A stretch of DNA of 64,000 nt from Lentzea albida (GCF_900111005.1 NZ_FOFV01000020.1:111843-175842); one strand, 5' to 3'; positions 44,301 through 52,195 are shown, counted from the first letter of the stretch. Translations and numbers: made by a program. Notes: generated by a model not told the origin, from the sequence alone.

Positions 44301-45949
44301 TCCGGATCGCCGGCGAGGAACGCACGATCTCGATCGAGGACGCGGGCAAGGTCCGCGACGCGCTCGGCGTCGCCCTCCCGGTCGGCGTGCCGGAGGCGTT
44401 CACCGAACCGGTGGCGGATCCGCTGGGCGAGCTGCTGAGCCGTTACGCCCGCACGCACGGTCCGTTCCCCGCCTCGGAGCCCGCCGCGCGCTTCGGCCTG
44501 GGCGTGGCCGTGGTGACGGGCGTGCTCGAACGCATGGCGGCCACGGGCCGGTTGGCGCGCGGCGAGTTGCGTCCCGGCGGCACGCACACCGAGTACTGCG
44601 ACGCCGACGTGCTGCGCCGCCTGCGCCGGGCGTCGCTCGCGCGGCTGCGGTCCGAGGTGGAGCCGGTCGAACCGGCCGCGCTGGGCAGGTTCCTGCCGCA
44701 GTGGCACGGGCTGGGCCGCCGGTTGCGCGCGGCGCCGACGCTCGACGACGTGTTCTCGGTGGTGGAACAGCTCGCCGGAGCACCACTTCCGGCCAGCGCG
44801 CTGGAGTCGCTGCTGCTGCCGTCGAGGTTGCCGGGCTACTACCCGGCGCTGCTGGACGAGCTGACGGCGTCCGGCGAGGTGACGTGGACGGGGTGCGGCG
44901 CGCTGGCGGGCGGCGACGGCTGGATCGCGCTCGCCCCGACCGACGTGGCCGACCTGCTGCTGCCGGACCTGGTGCCGGAGTCGATCCCGGAGTCACCGCT
45001 GCACACGGCGGTCCTGGAGGCGTTGTCCGGCGGAGCGTTGTTCTTCCGCCAGGTGGTGGACCGGGCGTCGGCGTCCGTGACGTGCACCGACGCCGAGGTC
45101 GTCGGCACGCTGTGGGACCTCGTCTGGGCGGGCCTGGTCACGAACGACACGCTGTCGCCCCTACGAGCCCTCGTGTCGGGCGGCGGCGCCGCCCACAAAC
45201 CCCGCCGAGCCGCCCCCCGAGGCCGCTACGCCCGCCTGCGCTCCCGCCCGGACATGCCTTCGCGCACGGGCCCGCCCACCGCCGCCGGCCGCTGGTCGCT
45301 CGCGGTGACCCCGGCCGAAAGCCCGACCCGCCGGGCCCACGCGCGAGCCGAGGCCTTCCTGGAACGCCACGGCGTCCTCACCAGAGGCGCCCTAGACACC
45401 GAGCGCGTGACGGGCGGCTTCAGCGGCGTCTACAAGGTGCTGCGGGCCATGGAGGAGTCGGGCCAGGTCATCCGCGGCTACGTCGTGGAAGGCCTGGGCG
45501 CGGCCCAGTTCGCGGCCAGGGGCGCGGTCGACCGCCTGAGGGCGCTGTCCCGCCCACCGGGCCAGCAGTCCCAGGCCGACCAGACCGCGGTGGTCCTGGC
45601 AGCGGCCGACCCGGCCCAGCCCTACGGCGCCGCCCTGGCGTGGCCGGACCCGCTCGGCGAAGGCAAGCACAGGCCGGCCCGCAAGGCAGGCGCGCTGGCC
45701 GTCCTGGTGGACGGCATGCCCGCCCTGTACGTGGAACGAGGAGGCAAGTCCCTGCTCTCGTTCACCGACGACGACCCCACCCTCCGCACGGCCGCGAACG
45801 CCCTGAGCCGAGCAGTCCGCGACGGCTGGCTGGGCCAGCTCGCGGTCCAGCGGGCCGACGGCGAGGTGGCGCTGACCTCGCACCTGGCCACGGTCCTGCA
45901 GGAGGCGGGCTTCCGCGCAACCCCGAAGGGCCTGCGCCTGCGGGCCTGA
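41396..45949 (+). CDS. lhr: Lhr-type ATP-dependent helicase
   Basis: About 1517-residue superfamily 2 helicase of the Lhr family: Walker A APTGSGKT (43-50), DEVH box, helicase-C with HHGSMSREQR and QRVGRAGH, winged helix, and the large Lhr C-terminal domain. Mycobacterial Lhr is a 3'-5' DNA/RNA helicase induced by DNA damage. Several in-frame ATGs lie near the start (41387, 41396, 41405); 41396 fits family length. Divergent from the Hsp70-like gene. Confidence 0.93.
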   Translation: MDVMEAFSPATRQWFAGAFAAPTQAQTGAWAAAAAGEHALVIAPTGSGKTLAAFLWALDRLASSSVPEEPKRRCRVLYVSPLKALAVDVERNLRAPLTGIRQASQRLGLAEPSIAVGMRTGDTSPEERRAFGRTPPDVLVTTPESLFLLLTSSARESLRGVETVIVDEVHAVAGTKRGAHLALSLERLDSLLDRPAQRIGLSATVRPVEEISTFLAGGRPVSVVQPKTPKVIEVEVEVPVEDMAQLGQPTGEVSGSAAGAEQRTSIWPSVEARVLELVRAHRSTIVFANSRRLAERLTARLNELAEEASELESEPESFPAEAIGQSGMTVQKTASVARAHHGSMSREQRTSVEEDLKSGRLPCVVATSSLELGIDMGSVDLVVQVEAPPSVASGLQRVGRAGHQVGAVSRGVMFPKFRGDLVSCAVVAERMRDGAIEAVRFPRNPLDVLAQHVVAMVAMETWTVEELTALVRRAAPFAGLPDSALNAVLDMLSGRYPSEEFGELRPRITWDRVNSELRGRPGSQRLAVTSGGTIPDRGMYTVMTPPSENGPGSRVGELDEEMVYESRVGDTFLLGTSSWRVEDITHDRVIVVPAPGQPARMPFWKGDAPGRPLELGRAMGKFLREVSTMEDSAARERAVSAGLDEWATDNLLAYLGEQREATRHVPNDRTVLVERFRDELGDWRLVVHSPFGAQVNAPWALAIAARLREKRGVEVQAAHSDDGIVLRLPDALDHEGAEVTAGAEDVLLDPDEVEQIVVAEVGGSALFAARFRECAARSLLLPRRDPKRRTPLWQQRQRSAQLLSVAAKYESFPVVLEAMRECLQDVYDVPGLKELMSDVRARKVRVVEVETPSPSPFARSLLFGYVGMFLYEADAPLAERRAAALSLDSTLLAELLGSEAIRELLDPEVVAEVEQSLQRLSEDRRPRHAEDAADLLRFLGDLSDAEALERGVPREWLDELLAQRRVIRVRIAGEERTISIEDAGKVRDALGVALPVGVPEAFTEPVADPLGELLSRYARTHGPFPASEPAARFGLGVAVVTGVLERMAATGRLARGELRPGGTHTEYCDADVLRRLRRASLARLRSEVEPVEPAALGRFLPQWHGLGRRLRAAPTLDDVFSVVEQLAGAPLPASALESLLLPSRLPGYYPALLDELTASGEVTWTGCGALAGGDGWIALAPTDVADLLLPDLVPESIPESPLHTAVLEALSGGALFFRQVVDRASASVTCTDAEVVGTLWDLVWAGLVTNDTLSPLRALVSGGGAAHKPRRAAPRGRYARLRSRPDMPSRTGPPTAAGRWSLAVTPAESPTRRAHARAEAFLERHGVLTRGALDTERVTGGFSGVYKVLRAMEESGQVIRGYVVEGLGAAQFAARGAVDRLRALSRPPGQQSQADQTAVVLAAADPAQPYGAALAWPDPLGEGKHRPARKAGALAVLVDGMPALYVERGGKSLLSFTDDDPTLRTAANALSRAVRDGWLGQLAVQRADGEVALTSHLATVLQEAGFRATPKGLRLRA

Positions 45950-45968
45950 CCCAAGCCTCCGCCTGGCA

Positions 45969-45986
45969 GGGCAGGGCTGGGCTGGG
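45969..45986 (+). repeat. Predicted G-quadruplex after lhr
   Basis: Four GGG runs separated by two-base loops (GGGCAGGGCTGGGCTGGG), 19 bp after the lhr stop, at the start of a 514-bp G-rich gap (45950-46463) before the convergent deaminase gene. Confidence 0.55.
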
Positions 45987-46045
45987 TTGGCCGGGCGGCG
46001 GCTGGACGAGCCGGATCGGGCGAGCCGGGCTGGGCGAGCCGGGCT

Positions 46046-46141
46046 GGGTCCGGCGAGCCGAGCTGGGCTGGGTCCGGCGAGCCGAGCTGGGCTGGGTCCG
46101 GCGAGCCGAGCTGGGCTGGGTCCGGCGAGCCGAGCTGGGCT
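46046..46141. repeat. Four perfect 24-bp tandem repeats
   Basis: Four identical copies of a 24-bp unit that begins GGGTCCGGCGAG and ends CCGAGCTGGGCT. They are flanked on both sides by degenerate GGGCTGGGCGAGCC-like copies from about 45995 to 46250. No gene is seen in this gap. Confidence 0.9.
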
Positions 46142-46463
46142 GGGCGAGCCGAGCTTGGCGGGGCTAGCCGAGCTTGGCGGGGCGAGTCAGGCAGGGCGTG
46201 GACGGGCAAGGCTGGGTAGGGCGAGCCGGGCCGGGCGGTTCGGGGCGGGCTGGGCTCGCACACCTCCGGCCGCAATGGACTCGGCGTGCTCCTCTCGCCC
46301 CGGCCGTGGCCCTCGCACTCCTCGCCCGGCGCGACAGTTCGCCGGTCACGCCCGAACCGCCACGCGTCCGGCCCGGCCCGGCTCGGTGCAACGCTCCCGC
46401 CCACCGCGGCACCCCCGGCACCCGCGCCACCCCCGTCAAGCCCGCGCGCGCCCCCTCCCCGAA

Positions 46464-47450
46464 CTACTGCGGGAACAGCGAGCTGTAGGCGTTCAGCGCC
46501 GGCTGCCCGCCCAGGTGCGCGTACAGCACCGTGGAGTCGCGCCCGATCTCCCCCGACGACACGAGGTGGATGAGCCCCGCCAGCGACTTCCCCTCGTACA
46601 CCGGGTCGGTGATCATGCCCTCGAGGCTCGCGCCCAGGCGCATGGCGTCCACTGTGGAGTCGTCGGCGATGCCGTAGGTGCCGGCGTGGAAGCGGTCGTC
46701 GAGGAGGATGTCCTCTTCGGACACCGTGACCTCGCGGAGCTTGGCGGTGTTGTGCGCGATGCGGGTGATCTGGGCGCGGGTCTCGGCGGGCTTGGCGGAG
46801 GCGTCGATGCCCAGCACGCGGCGGCCGGTGTCGTTCGCGAAGCCCGCGACCATGCCCGCCTGGGTGCTGCCGGTGACCGAGCAGACGACGATCGTGTCGA
46901 AGAAGACGCCGAGCTGCGCCTCCTGCTGGCGGACCTCGTCCGCCCAGTTCGCGAAGCCCATGCCGCCGAGCGGGTGGTCGGAGGCTCCGGCGGGGATCGG
47001 GTAGGGCTTGCCGCCGGCGGCGCGGACCTCCTCGATCGCCTGTTCCCAGGCCGGTTTGACGCCGATGCCGAACTCGGCGTCCACCAGGCGGACGTCGGCT
47101 CCCATCATGCGGCTGAGCAGGATGTTGCCGACGCGGTCGCTGCCCACGTCGGCCCAGTCGACCCAGCTCTCCTGCACCAGCACGGCCTTGAGGCCGGCGC
47201 GGGCCGCGGCGGCCGCTACCTGGCGGGTGTGGTTGGACTGGATGCCGCCGATCGACACGAGGGTGTCGCAACCGGTGGCCAGCGCGTCGGCGACGAGGTA
47301 CTCGAGCTTGCGGGTCTTGTTGCCGCCGTAGGCGAGGCCGGAGTTGCAGTCCTCGCGCTTGGCCCAGACCGCGGCGCCGCCGAGGTGTGCGGTCAGGCGG
47401 TCGAGGCGGTGGACTGGCGACGGCCCGAAGAGCAGCGGGAATCTGGTCAC
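46464..47450 (-). CDS. ACC deaminase / D-cysteine desulfhydrase family enzyme
   Basis: 328-residue PLP enzyme. PLP-binding Lys45 in YGGNKTRKLEYL, then IGGIQSNHTRQVAAAAA and CSVTGSTQAGMVAGF as in 1-aminocyclopropane-1-carboxylate deaminase (AcdS), which opens ACC to 2-oxobutyrate and ammonia. D-cysteine desulfhydrases share the fold, and only the full active-site set separates them. The match in length and start favours AcdS. GTG 47450 overlaps the GntR stop (GTGA): an operon under that regulator. Confidence 0.87.
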   Translation of the reverse strand: MTRFPLLFGPSPVHRLDRLTAHLGGAAVWAKREDCNSGLAYGGNKTRKLEYLVADALATGCDTLVSIGGIQSNHTRQVAAAAARAGLKAVLVQESWVDWADVGSDRVGNILLSRMMGADVRLVDAEFGIGVKPAWEQAIEEVRAAGGKPYPIPAGASDHPLGGMGFANWADEVRQQEAQLGVFFDTIVVCSVTGSTQAGMVAGFANDTGRRVLGIDASAKPAETRAQITRIAHNTAKLREVTVSEEDILLDDRFHAGTYGIADDSTVDAMRLGASLEGMITDPVYEGKSLAGLIHLVSSGEIGRDSTVLYAHLGGQPALNAYSSLFPQ

Positions 47451-48076
47451 AGTTCCTCCTCCAGGGTGCTCCAGTTCTCGTCGACCAGCGTGGCGACGAG
47501 CGCGGCGTCGCCCTTCTCGCACGCCTCGATGATCTGCTGGTGCTGGGTGACGGAGTGGCGGGCGTTCGGTGAGGAGAACCGGCTGTGCTCGGCCCTGCGC
47601 ACCAGCGGGGTGAAGCGGTCGATGGTCGCGGCGATCGCGAAGTTGCCGCAGCGGCGGACGGCCACCGCGTGGAACTCGTCGTCGGCGGCCAGCGCGGCGA
47701 CGGCGTCGTCGGCGTCGAGCGCCTTCTTGAAGGCCTTGTTCGCGGCGCGCATCGCGGCGATGTCCTCGTCCGACATCCTCGGCACCGCGATGCCGGCGGC
47801 GAGGGCGTGCATGGACTGCACGACGACGAGTGCGTCGCGCACGGGTTCGGCTTCCAGCGCGGTGACACGGGTGTAGGCGTGCGGCTTGGTCTCGACCAGG
47901 CCCTCGTCGGTCAGCGTCGCGAGCGCCTCGCGCACCGGGGTGCGGGACAGGCCGAGCCGCTCCGCCAGCTCGACGTCCTTGATGGGCGTGCCCGGCTCGA
48001 GGTCGCCGCGCACGATCGCTGACCGGATCTCGGCCGCCGCCCGCTCCTTCAGTGACCCATATCCAATATATTGCAT
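47447..48076 (-). CDS. GntR/FadR-family (FCD) regulator
   Basis: 209 residues. N-terminal winged helix (LKERAAAEIRSAIVRGDLEP; LAERLGLSRTPVREALATLT) and a C-terminal FCD ligand domain with metal-binding histidines (FHAVAVRR). I take ATG 48076: the message looks leaderless and the start codon sits in the near-palindrome 48063-48081, consistent with tight autorepression. A frame from 48133 adds 19 non-homologous residues. Likely controls the deaminase gene it overlaps. Confidence 0.88.
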   Translation of the reverse strand: MQYIGYGSLKERAAAEIRSAIVRGDLEPGTPIKDVELAERLGLSRTPVREALATLTDEGLVETKPHAYTRVTALEAEPVRDALVVVQSMHALAAGIAVPRMSDEDIAAMRAANKAFKKALDADDAVAALAADDEFHAVAVRRCGNFAIAATIDRFTPLVRRAEHSRFSSPNARHSVTQHQQIIEACEKGDAALVATLVDENWSTLEEEL

Positions 48077-48081
48077 ATTGG
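48058..48081. promoter_or_regulatory. Near-palindrome over GntR start codon (motif copy e)
   Basis: CCAATATATTGCATATTGG (48063-48081) is a near-perfect dyad spanning the start codon. On the minus strand, TATGCAATATATTGGATATG (48077-48058) is the fullest copy of the dispersed AT-rich motif. Probable autoregulatory operator. Confidence 0.6.
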
Positions 48082-48196
48082 TGAGCGTAGGGACGGGGTC
48101 AGGTGATCGCAACCCCTCGCCGGGCCGCGACAAGACGTCCGCGCACGAAAACGGCCTGCTCGACGACGTCGAGCAGGCCGGGAAGAGCCGGGAGGT

Positions 48197-48760
48197 CTAG
48201 GTGATCGGCAGCGTTCGGCCGAGGACCGCGAACGGACGCGGGTCGCCGGTGAACTGGTAGTGCCGCAGCACGTCCAGGAAGCCGACGCGGCGGTAGAGCT
48301 TCCACGCCTTGCTCGGGCCTTCGGGCGTGGACAGCAGCACGCGGGAGGACGGCACGCCCTCCATGAGCCTGCGGAGCAGGTCCTCGCCGAGGCCGCGGCC
48401 CTGCGCGCGCGGCAGCACGTGCAGTTCGGTGAGCTCGAAGTAGTCGGTGAGCCATTCGTCGACGACTGCCGGCGGCGACACCTGCATCAGGCCGCGCCGC
48501 ACCTGCTCGTGCCACCACTGGCCGGCCGCGCCGCGGTAGCCGTAGCCGATGCCGACGAGTTCGTCCTGCTCCCCCAGCGCGACGACGCAGCGCCAGTCCT
48601 CGCGCATCATGTGCGCGAGCCACATCGGCGCGCGCTGTTCGACGGTGGCGGGCGGGTAGTTCATCGCCGTCACGTACAGCGCGAGCGCCTCGCCCAGCCG
48701 CTCGTTCAGCTCCGCGGCCGTCATCTCGACGATGCGCTCCAGGCGCGGCGAGGCCGTCAT
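48197..48760 (-). CDS. GNAT-family N-acetyltransferase
   Basis: 187 residues. GNAT fold with acetyl-CoA-binding motif ELHVLPRAQGRGLGEDLLRR (about 112-131) and C-terminal KLYRRVGF. ATG 48760 overlaps the YbaK-like stop (ATGA), so the two are coupled. Substrate unknown; the fused-like pairing with a tRNA-editing-type protein is notable but common in actinomycetes. Confidence 0.85.
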   Translation of the reverse strand: MTASPRLERIVEMTAAELNERLGEALALYVTAMNYPPATVEQRAPMWLAHMMREDWRCVVALGEQDELVGIGYGYRGAAGQWWHEQVRRGLMQVSPPAVVDEWLTDYFELTELHVLPRAQGRGLGEDLLRRLMEGVPSSRVLLSTPEGPSKAWKLYRRVGFLDVLRHYQFTGDPRPFAVLGRTLPIT

Positions 48761-49245
48761 GACGCCACCGCCGCGACGCGTCCGCCCGTCAGCGCCACCA
48801 GGTCCGCGAAGGTCGTGGGGTACACGGCGTGCGGGTGGCCCGCGGCCGCCCAGATCTCCTCGTAGCCGGACAGCGACTCGTCCACCACGGTCTCGATCGG
48901 CGCCGGGTGCCCGACCGGGGACACACCGCCGATGACCTGGCCCGTGTGCTCGCGGACGAACTCGGGGTCGGCGCGCTTGACCGCGTCCGCGCCCACCAGG
49001 CCTGCGATCAGTGACGTGTCCGCGCGGTGCGCGCCCGACGTCAGGACGAGCAGCGGGGACGCCTTCCCGTCGCGCACGGCGGCGAAGACCAGGCTGTTCG
49101 CGATCGCGCCGACCTGCACGCCCACCGCCTGCGCCGCGGCCGCCGCGGTCCGCACGGCGTCCGGCAGCACGACGATGCGTGCGGCGGTGGCGGCCGGGAG
49201 GGCTTCCGCTACCTTGCGGATTCCGGGGTGTTCGAGCGAACTCAC
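48757..49245 (-). CDS. YbaK/EbsC-family aminoacyl-tRNA deacylase-like protein
   Basis: 162 residues, YbaK/ProX-type editing fold: VGVQVGAIANSLVFAAV, VLTSGAHRADT, and IGGVSPVGHPAPIETVVD, which contains the GGVSPVGH signature. Such proteins hydrolyse mischarged tRNAs in trans. GTG 49245; the longer frame to 49509 runs through the SOS box and the divergent gene's leader. Coupled to the GNAT gene. Confidence 0.88.
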   Translation of the reverse strand: MSSLEHPGIRKVAEALPAATAARIVVLPDAVRTAAAAAQAVGVQVGAIANSLVFAAVRDGKASPLLVLTSGAHRADTSLIAGLVGADAVKRADPEFVREHTGQVIGGVSPVGHPAPIETVVDESLSGYEEIWAAAGHPHAVYPTTFADLVALTGGRVAAVAS

Positions 49246-49326
49246 ACCTCCATCAGACCACGACTCACGCCCACGTGGTGGGGCGGGTTGAGGAATCCAT
49301 CGGCTGGGAGCTACGCTGGTGGGGAC

Positions 49327-49342
49327 TCGAACATGTGTTCGA
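49327..49342. promoter_or_regulatory. Perfect SOS (LexA) box
   Basis: TCGAACATGTGTTCGA, matching the consensus CGAAC-N4-GTTCG, with symmetry extending to GACTCGAAC and GTTCGAGTC. It is in the 203-bp gap between YbaK-like and HEPN genes, 107 bp upstream of the HEPN start. Confidence 0.85.
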
Positions 49343-49350
49343 GTCTCACC

Positions 49351-49452
49351 ATGCCTCGGAGGTGGGGTGGGGGAAGCACCCCACCTCCGAGAGCCGCCGG
49401 CTTCCCCTCGGCGGTGACGTCGTTCACCGACGCCACGAGGAGGCCGAGATGA
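49351..49452 (+). CDS. Possible leader ORF coupled to HEPN gene
   Basis: 33-codon frame from ATG 49351 whose TGA (49450-49452) overlaps the HEPN start ATG (ATGA). Rich in Arg, Pro and Gly and it runs through the hairpin at 49355-49391. No ribosome site is evident, so translation is uncertain. Confidence 0.3.
   Translation: MPRRWGGGSTPPPRAAGFPSAVTSFTDATRRPR
49355..49391 (+). promoter_or_regulatory. Strong leader hairpin between SOS box and HEPN gene
   Basis: Perfect 15-bp stem CTCGGAGGTGGGGTG (49355-49369) and its complement (49377-49391), seven-base loop, no T-run. A second small hairpin of CCGCCG/CGGCGG type follows. The place and strength suggest control of expression after promoter clearance. 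Confidence 0.6.
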
Positions 49453-49880
49453 CAGCCGATCTTTCGAATCCGGCAGCCTTCCCCGTCCCCATCCCGATTC
49501 CGCTGCCACCCGCGTCCGCGCTGGCCCTGCTCCGGCAGGCCCGCGACTCGCTCGCCGAGTCGGAGCGCACGCCCGAGCCGTCGGAGCGGTTCGCGACCGC
49601 TTACCTGGCCGCGTTGCGCGCGGCCGCCGCAGTGCTCGCCTTGCGAGGACGGCCCCATCGCGGGCGGTCGAGGCCGACCAGCGCCTGGGTGCTGCTCGGC
49701 GCGATCGCGCCCGAGATGAGCGAGTGGGCCGCTTTCTTCGCGTCGTGGTCGTCCACGCGGGCCGCCGTGCTCGCGGGGATCACCAGGCACGTCAACGCAC
49801 GCACGGCTGACGATCTGGTGCGCCAGACCCATCTGTTCGTGACGCTCGTCGACCGCGTGATGAGCGAGGCGAGGCGGTGA
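49449..49880 (+). CDS. SAV_6107-type HEPN domain protein
   Basis: 143 residues. An N-terminal Pro-rich lead (PVPIPIPLPPASALALLRQA) is followed by a helical HEPN-like domain of the SAV_6107 type, as encoded beside Y-family polymerases in many actinomycetes. The canonical Rx4-6H RNase motif is not clear. ATG 49449 has GAGGAGG upstream. A perfect SOS box lies 107 bp upstream, so it is likely induced by DNA damage. Its stop overlaps the next gene (GTGA). Confidence 0.78.
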   Translation: MTADLSNPAAFPVPIPIPLPPASALALLRQARDSLAESERTPEPSERFATAYLAALRAAAAVLALRGRPHRGRSRPTSAWVLLGAIAPEMSEWAAFFASWSSTRAAVLAGITRHVNARTADDLVRQTHLFVTLVDRVMSEARR

Positions 49881-50623
49881 ACCTGCTCGACGTGTTGCGC
49901 CATGAGGCGGACCTGCTCGCCATGTCCGCGATCGGTCAGCCACCGCACAAGGGCGTGCCCGCCTGCCCCGGGCTGAACCTCGGGGAGACCGTGAGGCACG
50001 TCGGCGGCGGCTATCGCGGCGCACTGACCTGGATCAGGCTCGGCCGCGAGCCCGAAGCCGGGGAGTGGCGCGACTACCCGGCGCCGGAAGAGGATCCGCT
50101 CGAGTTCATGCGGTCGGGCGCGGAGGCCGTGATCGCCGAACTCGAGGCGCACGGGGAGGACGAGCCGTGCGCGACGTGGTGGCCCGACCGGCAGGACTTC
50201 GGGTTCTGGCGGCGACGGCTGGCGCACGAGACGACGGTGCACCGCATGGACGTGCAGGGCGCCGCGGGCATGGACGTCGGTGCCGTCGACGACGAGGTCG
50301 CGGTCGACGGCGTCGACGAGGTGCTCACGTTGTGGCTGGGGCACAAGCTCGACGTGCTCGGGGTGCGCGGGTCGCGGGACAGCCTCGTCGCCATCCAGGT
50401 CGAGGACCACCTGTGGCTCACGCGGTGCGGCCCGCAGGGCGCGTCGGCGTGGCGCGTGGTCGACCCGGAGGACGCGCACGCCGCCGACGCGCAGGTGTCG
50501 GCGAGCCCGATGACGATGTACCGCTGGCTGTGGGGCCGGCTGCCCGACCGCATGGTCACGACCGTCGGCGACGACGACGCGATCGCGCAGCTGTGGGCGC
50601 TACTCCGTCTCGCGACCAAGTAG
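49877..50623 (+). CDS. Maleylpyruvate isomerase-like mycothiol-dependent protein
   Basis: 248 residues of the TIGR03083/MDMPI family: N-terminal DinB-like four-helix domain with metal-type histidines (GETVRHVGGGYRG; AHETTVHRMDVQ) and a C-terminal SCP2-like domain (about 150-248). Characterised relatives use mycothiol. Coupled to the HEPN gene by a GTGA overlap, so probably part of the SOS transcript. Its last 24 bp overlap the convergent PhoD-like gene. Confidence 0.85.
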   Translation: MNLLDVLRHEADLLAMSAIGQPPHKGVPACPGLNLGETVRHVGGGYRGALTWIRLGREPEAGEWRDYPAPEEDPLEFMRSGAEAVIAELEAHGEDEPCATWWPDRQDFGFWRRRLAHETTVHRMDVQGAAGMDVGAVDDEVAVDGVDEVLTLWLGHKLDVLGVRGSRDSLVAIQVEDHLWLTRCGPQGASAWRVVDPEDAHAADAQVSASPMTMYRWLWGRLPDRMVTTVGDDDAIAQLWALLRLATK

Positions 50624-52171
50624 GACGGACGCGGTCTCCTCGCCCGTCGCCGACAGCAACCGGTAGCGGGCGAGGCGGCCGTCGACGTCCAGCAGCGCGA
50701 TGGAGTTCCCGAAGTGCGGGCCACTGGTCTTGCGCCAGTGCACCAGGTCTTCCGGGACACCGGCCCACGTGGCCAGGCGGCGGAAGATCTTCGACGCCAC
50801 GCGCGACCACGAGAACCGGAACGCCGGCCGCAGCACCTTCGGCGCCTCGTTGTGGATGGGCGAGCACACGAGCTGCGCGACCACGGCCTTGGTGGGACTG
50901 GGGAACTCGGCCTCGGCGACATAGCTGTGGTGGACGTCGCCGGACAGCACGCACACCGTCGCGGCGCCGTTGTTGCCGGCCTTCTCGATCATGCGCGAGA
51001 GCCGGTCGAACGACTCGCGGAACGCGGGCCAGTGCTCCAGGTCGACGACCTGCCTGATGCCCTCGGCCGCCTTGCCCTGCCAGCCCGGCTTGTTCGCGCC
51101 GATCTCGTTGAGGGACTGGAAGTGGCTGAGCGCGTGCGGCATCAGCCACGGCAGCGACGAGCCGATCAGCAGGTGGTCGTACTCGTCGGCCTGGTCGACG
51201 TTCTGCTCGATCCAGTCGAACTCGTCGTCGTTGATCATCTGCCGCTTGCCCTCTTCGAGGATGCGGCCGGAGCGCGTGTCGACCATGAGCAACCGGATGC
51301 GGCCGAACTCGCGGCGGAAGCTCCACCACGTCGACTTGCGGCCCTCGGTCTCCCTGTCGGCCGCCTCGGCGAACTCCAGCAGCATCGGCAGCACGTCCGT
51401 GCCCTGCGCCTTCACCTTGGCGTACAAGGAGTTCTTGGCGAGCTCGGCCGGGCTGAGGTTGCCCAGGTGCTGGTAGACCCAGTACGACGAGATGGCGCCG
51501 CGGATCCTGTCGCGCCACCACGGCTTCTCCGCCATCTGCGCGCGCCACACCGCGGAGGTGTTCCAGTCGTCGCGCACGTCGTGGTCGTCGAAGATCATCG
51601 CGGTCGGCACCACCGACAGCAGCCAGCGGATCTCCGGGTCGCCCCAGGTCTCGTGGTAGAGGCGGGCGTACTCACCGAAGTGGACGACCTCGCCGTCGGG
51701 TTCGTCGGTGTCCTTGCGGCGATCGCGCAGCCACTGCTTAGTGGAGTCGGTGGGCTCGTCGGCGTAGACCTGGTCCCCCAGCAGGATCATCGCCTGCGGC
51801 CACTCCTCCTCCGGGGCGGCCATGAGCCGTTGCGCGAACGCGTCGAGCGCGTCCGGGCCGAGCGGCTGGTCCGGCGCGGCGCGGCACGACCCGAAGGCGA
51901 TCCGGCGGACCTGGCCCGTGCGGATGACCGGTTTCGGGAACCTGCTACCAGGTTCCGGCCAGACCTTCTCGCCGTCGAGTTCGACGTCGTACTCGGTGCG
52001 GGGACCCAGACCTTCGAGCCGGACGAGCGCGTAGTGCTGGTTGCCTGCCTGGAACGTGCGCGCCGTGCCGCCGGCGATCTTCACCTCGCACGAGGCGTCC
52101 GTTTCGACCCACAACGTCGCGGACGTGTCGTCGACATATCTGAGGAGCGGTCCGAGCACCAGCTTCGCCAC
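50600..52171 (-). CDS. PhoD-like phosphodiesterase/alkaline phosphatase
   Basis: 523 residues. An N-terminal beta-sandwich domain (LGPLLRYVDDTSATLWVE) precedes a PhoD-type metallophosphatase domain with metal ligands in IAFGSC, LLGDQVYADE, MIFDDHDVRDDWN and VLSGDVHHSY. No signal peptide is present, so it is probably cytosolic, unlike typical PhoD. GTG 52171 is close to a minus-strand TACTGT (-10-like), suggesting a leaderless message. Confidence 0.88.
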   Translation of the reverse strand: MAKLVLGPLLRYVDDTSATLWVETDASCEVKIAGGTARTFQAGNQHYALVRLEGLGPRTEYDVELDGEKVWPEPGSRFPKPVIRTGQVRRIAFGSCRAAPDQPLGPDALDAFAQRLMAAPEEEWPQAMILLGDQVYADEPTDSTKQWLRDRRKDTDEPDGEVVHFGEYARLYHETWGDPEIRWLLSVVPTAMIFDDHDVRDDWNTSAVWRAQMAEKPWWRDRIRGAISSYWVYQHLGNLSPAELAKNSLYAKVKAQGTDVLPMLLEFAEAADRETEGRKSTWWSFRREFGRIRLLMVDTRSGRILEEGKRQMINDDEFDWIEQNVDQADEYDHLLIGSSLPWLMPHALSHFQSLNEIGANKPGWQGKAAEGIRQVVDLEHWPAFRESFDRLSRMIEKAGNNGAATVCVLSGDVHHSYVAEAEFPSPTKAVVAQLVCSPIHNEAPKVLRPAFRFSWSRVASKIFRRLATWAGVPEDLVHWRKTSGPHFGNSIALLDVDGRLARYRLLSATGEETASVLLGRETE

Positions 52172-52195
52172 GCGCGAGACAGTACCCTCGCACGC
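52172..52195. promoter_or_regulatory. Overlapping divergent leaderless promoters
   Basis: Only 24 bp separate the PhoD-like GTG (52171) and the VOC GTG (52196). Plus-strand TACCCT and minus-strand TACTGT, -10-like elements sharing their first bases, lie about 7-11 bases before each start. Both genes would be leaderless. Confidence 0.4.

Noticed and set aside
41945..44707. 920-residue frame opposite lhr
   Set aside because: Antisense of an unmistakable Lhr helicase; Arg/His-rich with no motifs.
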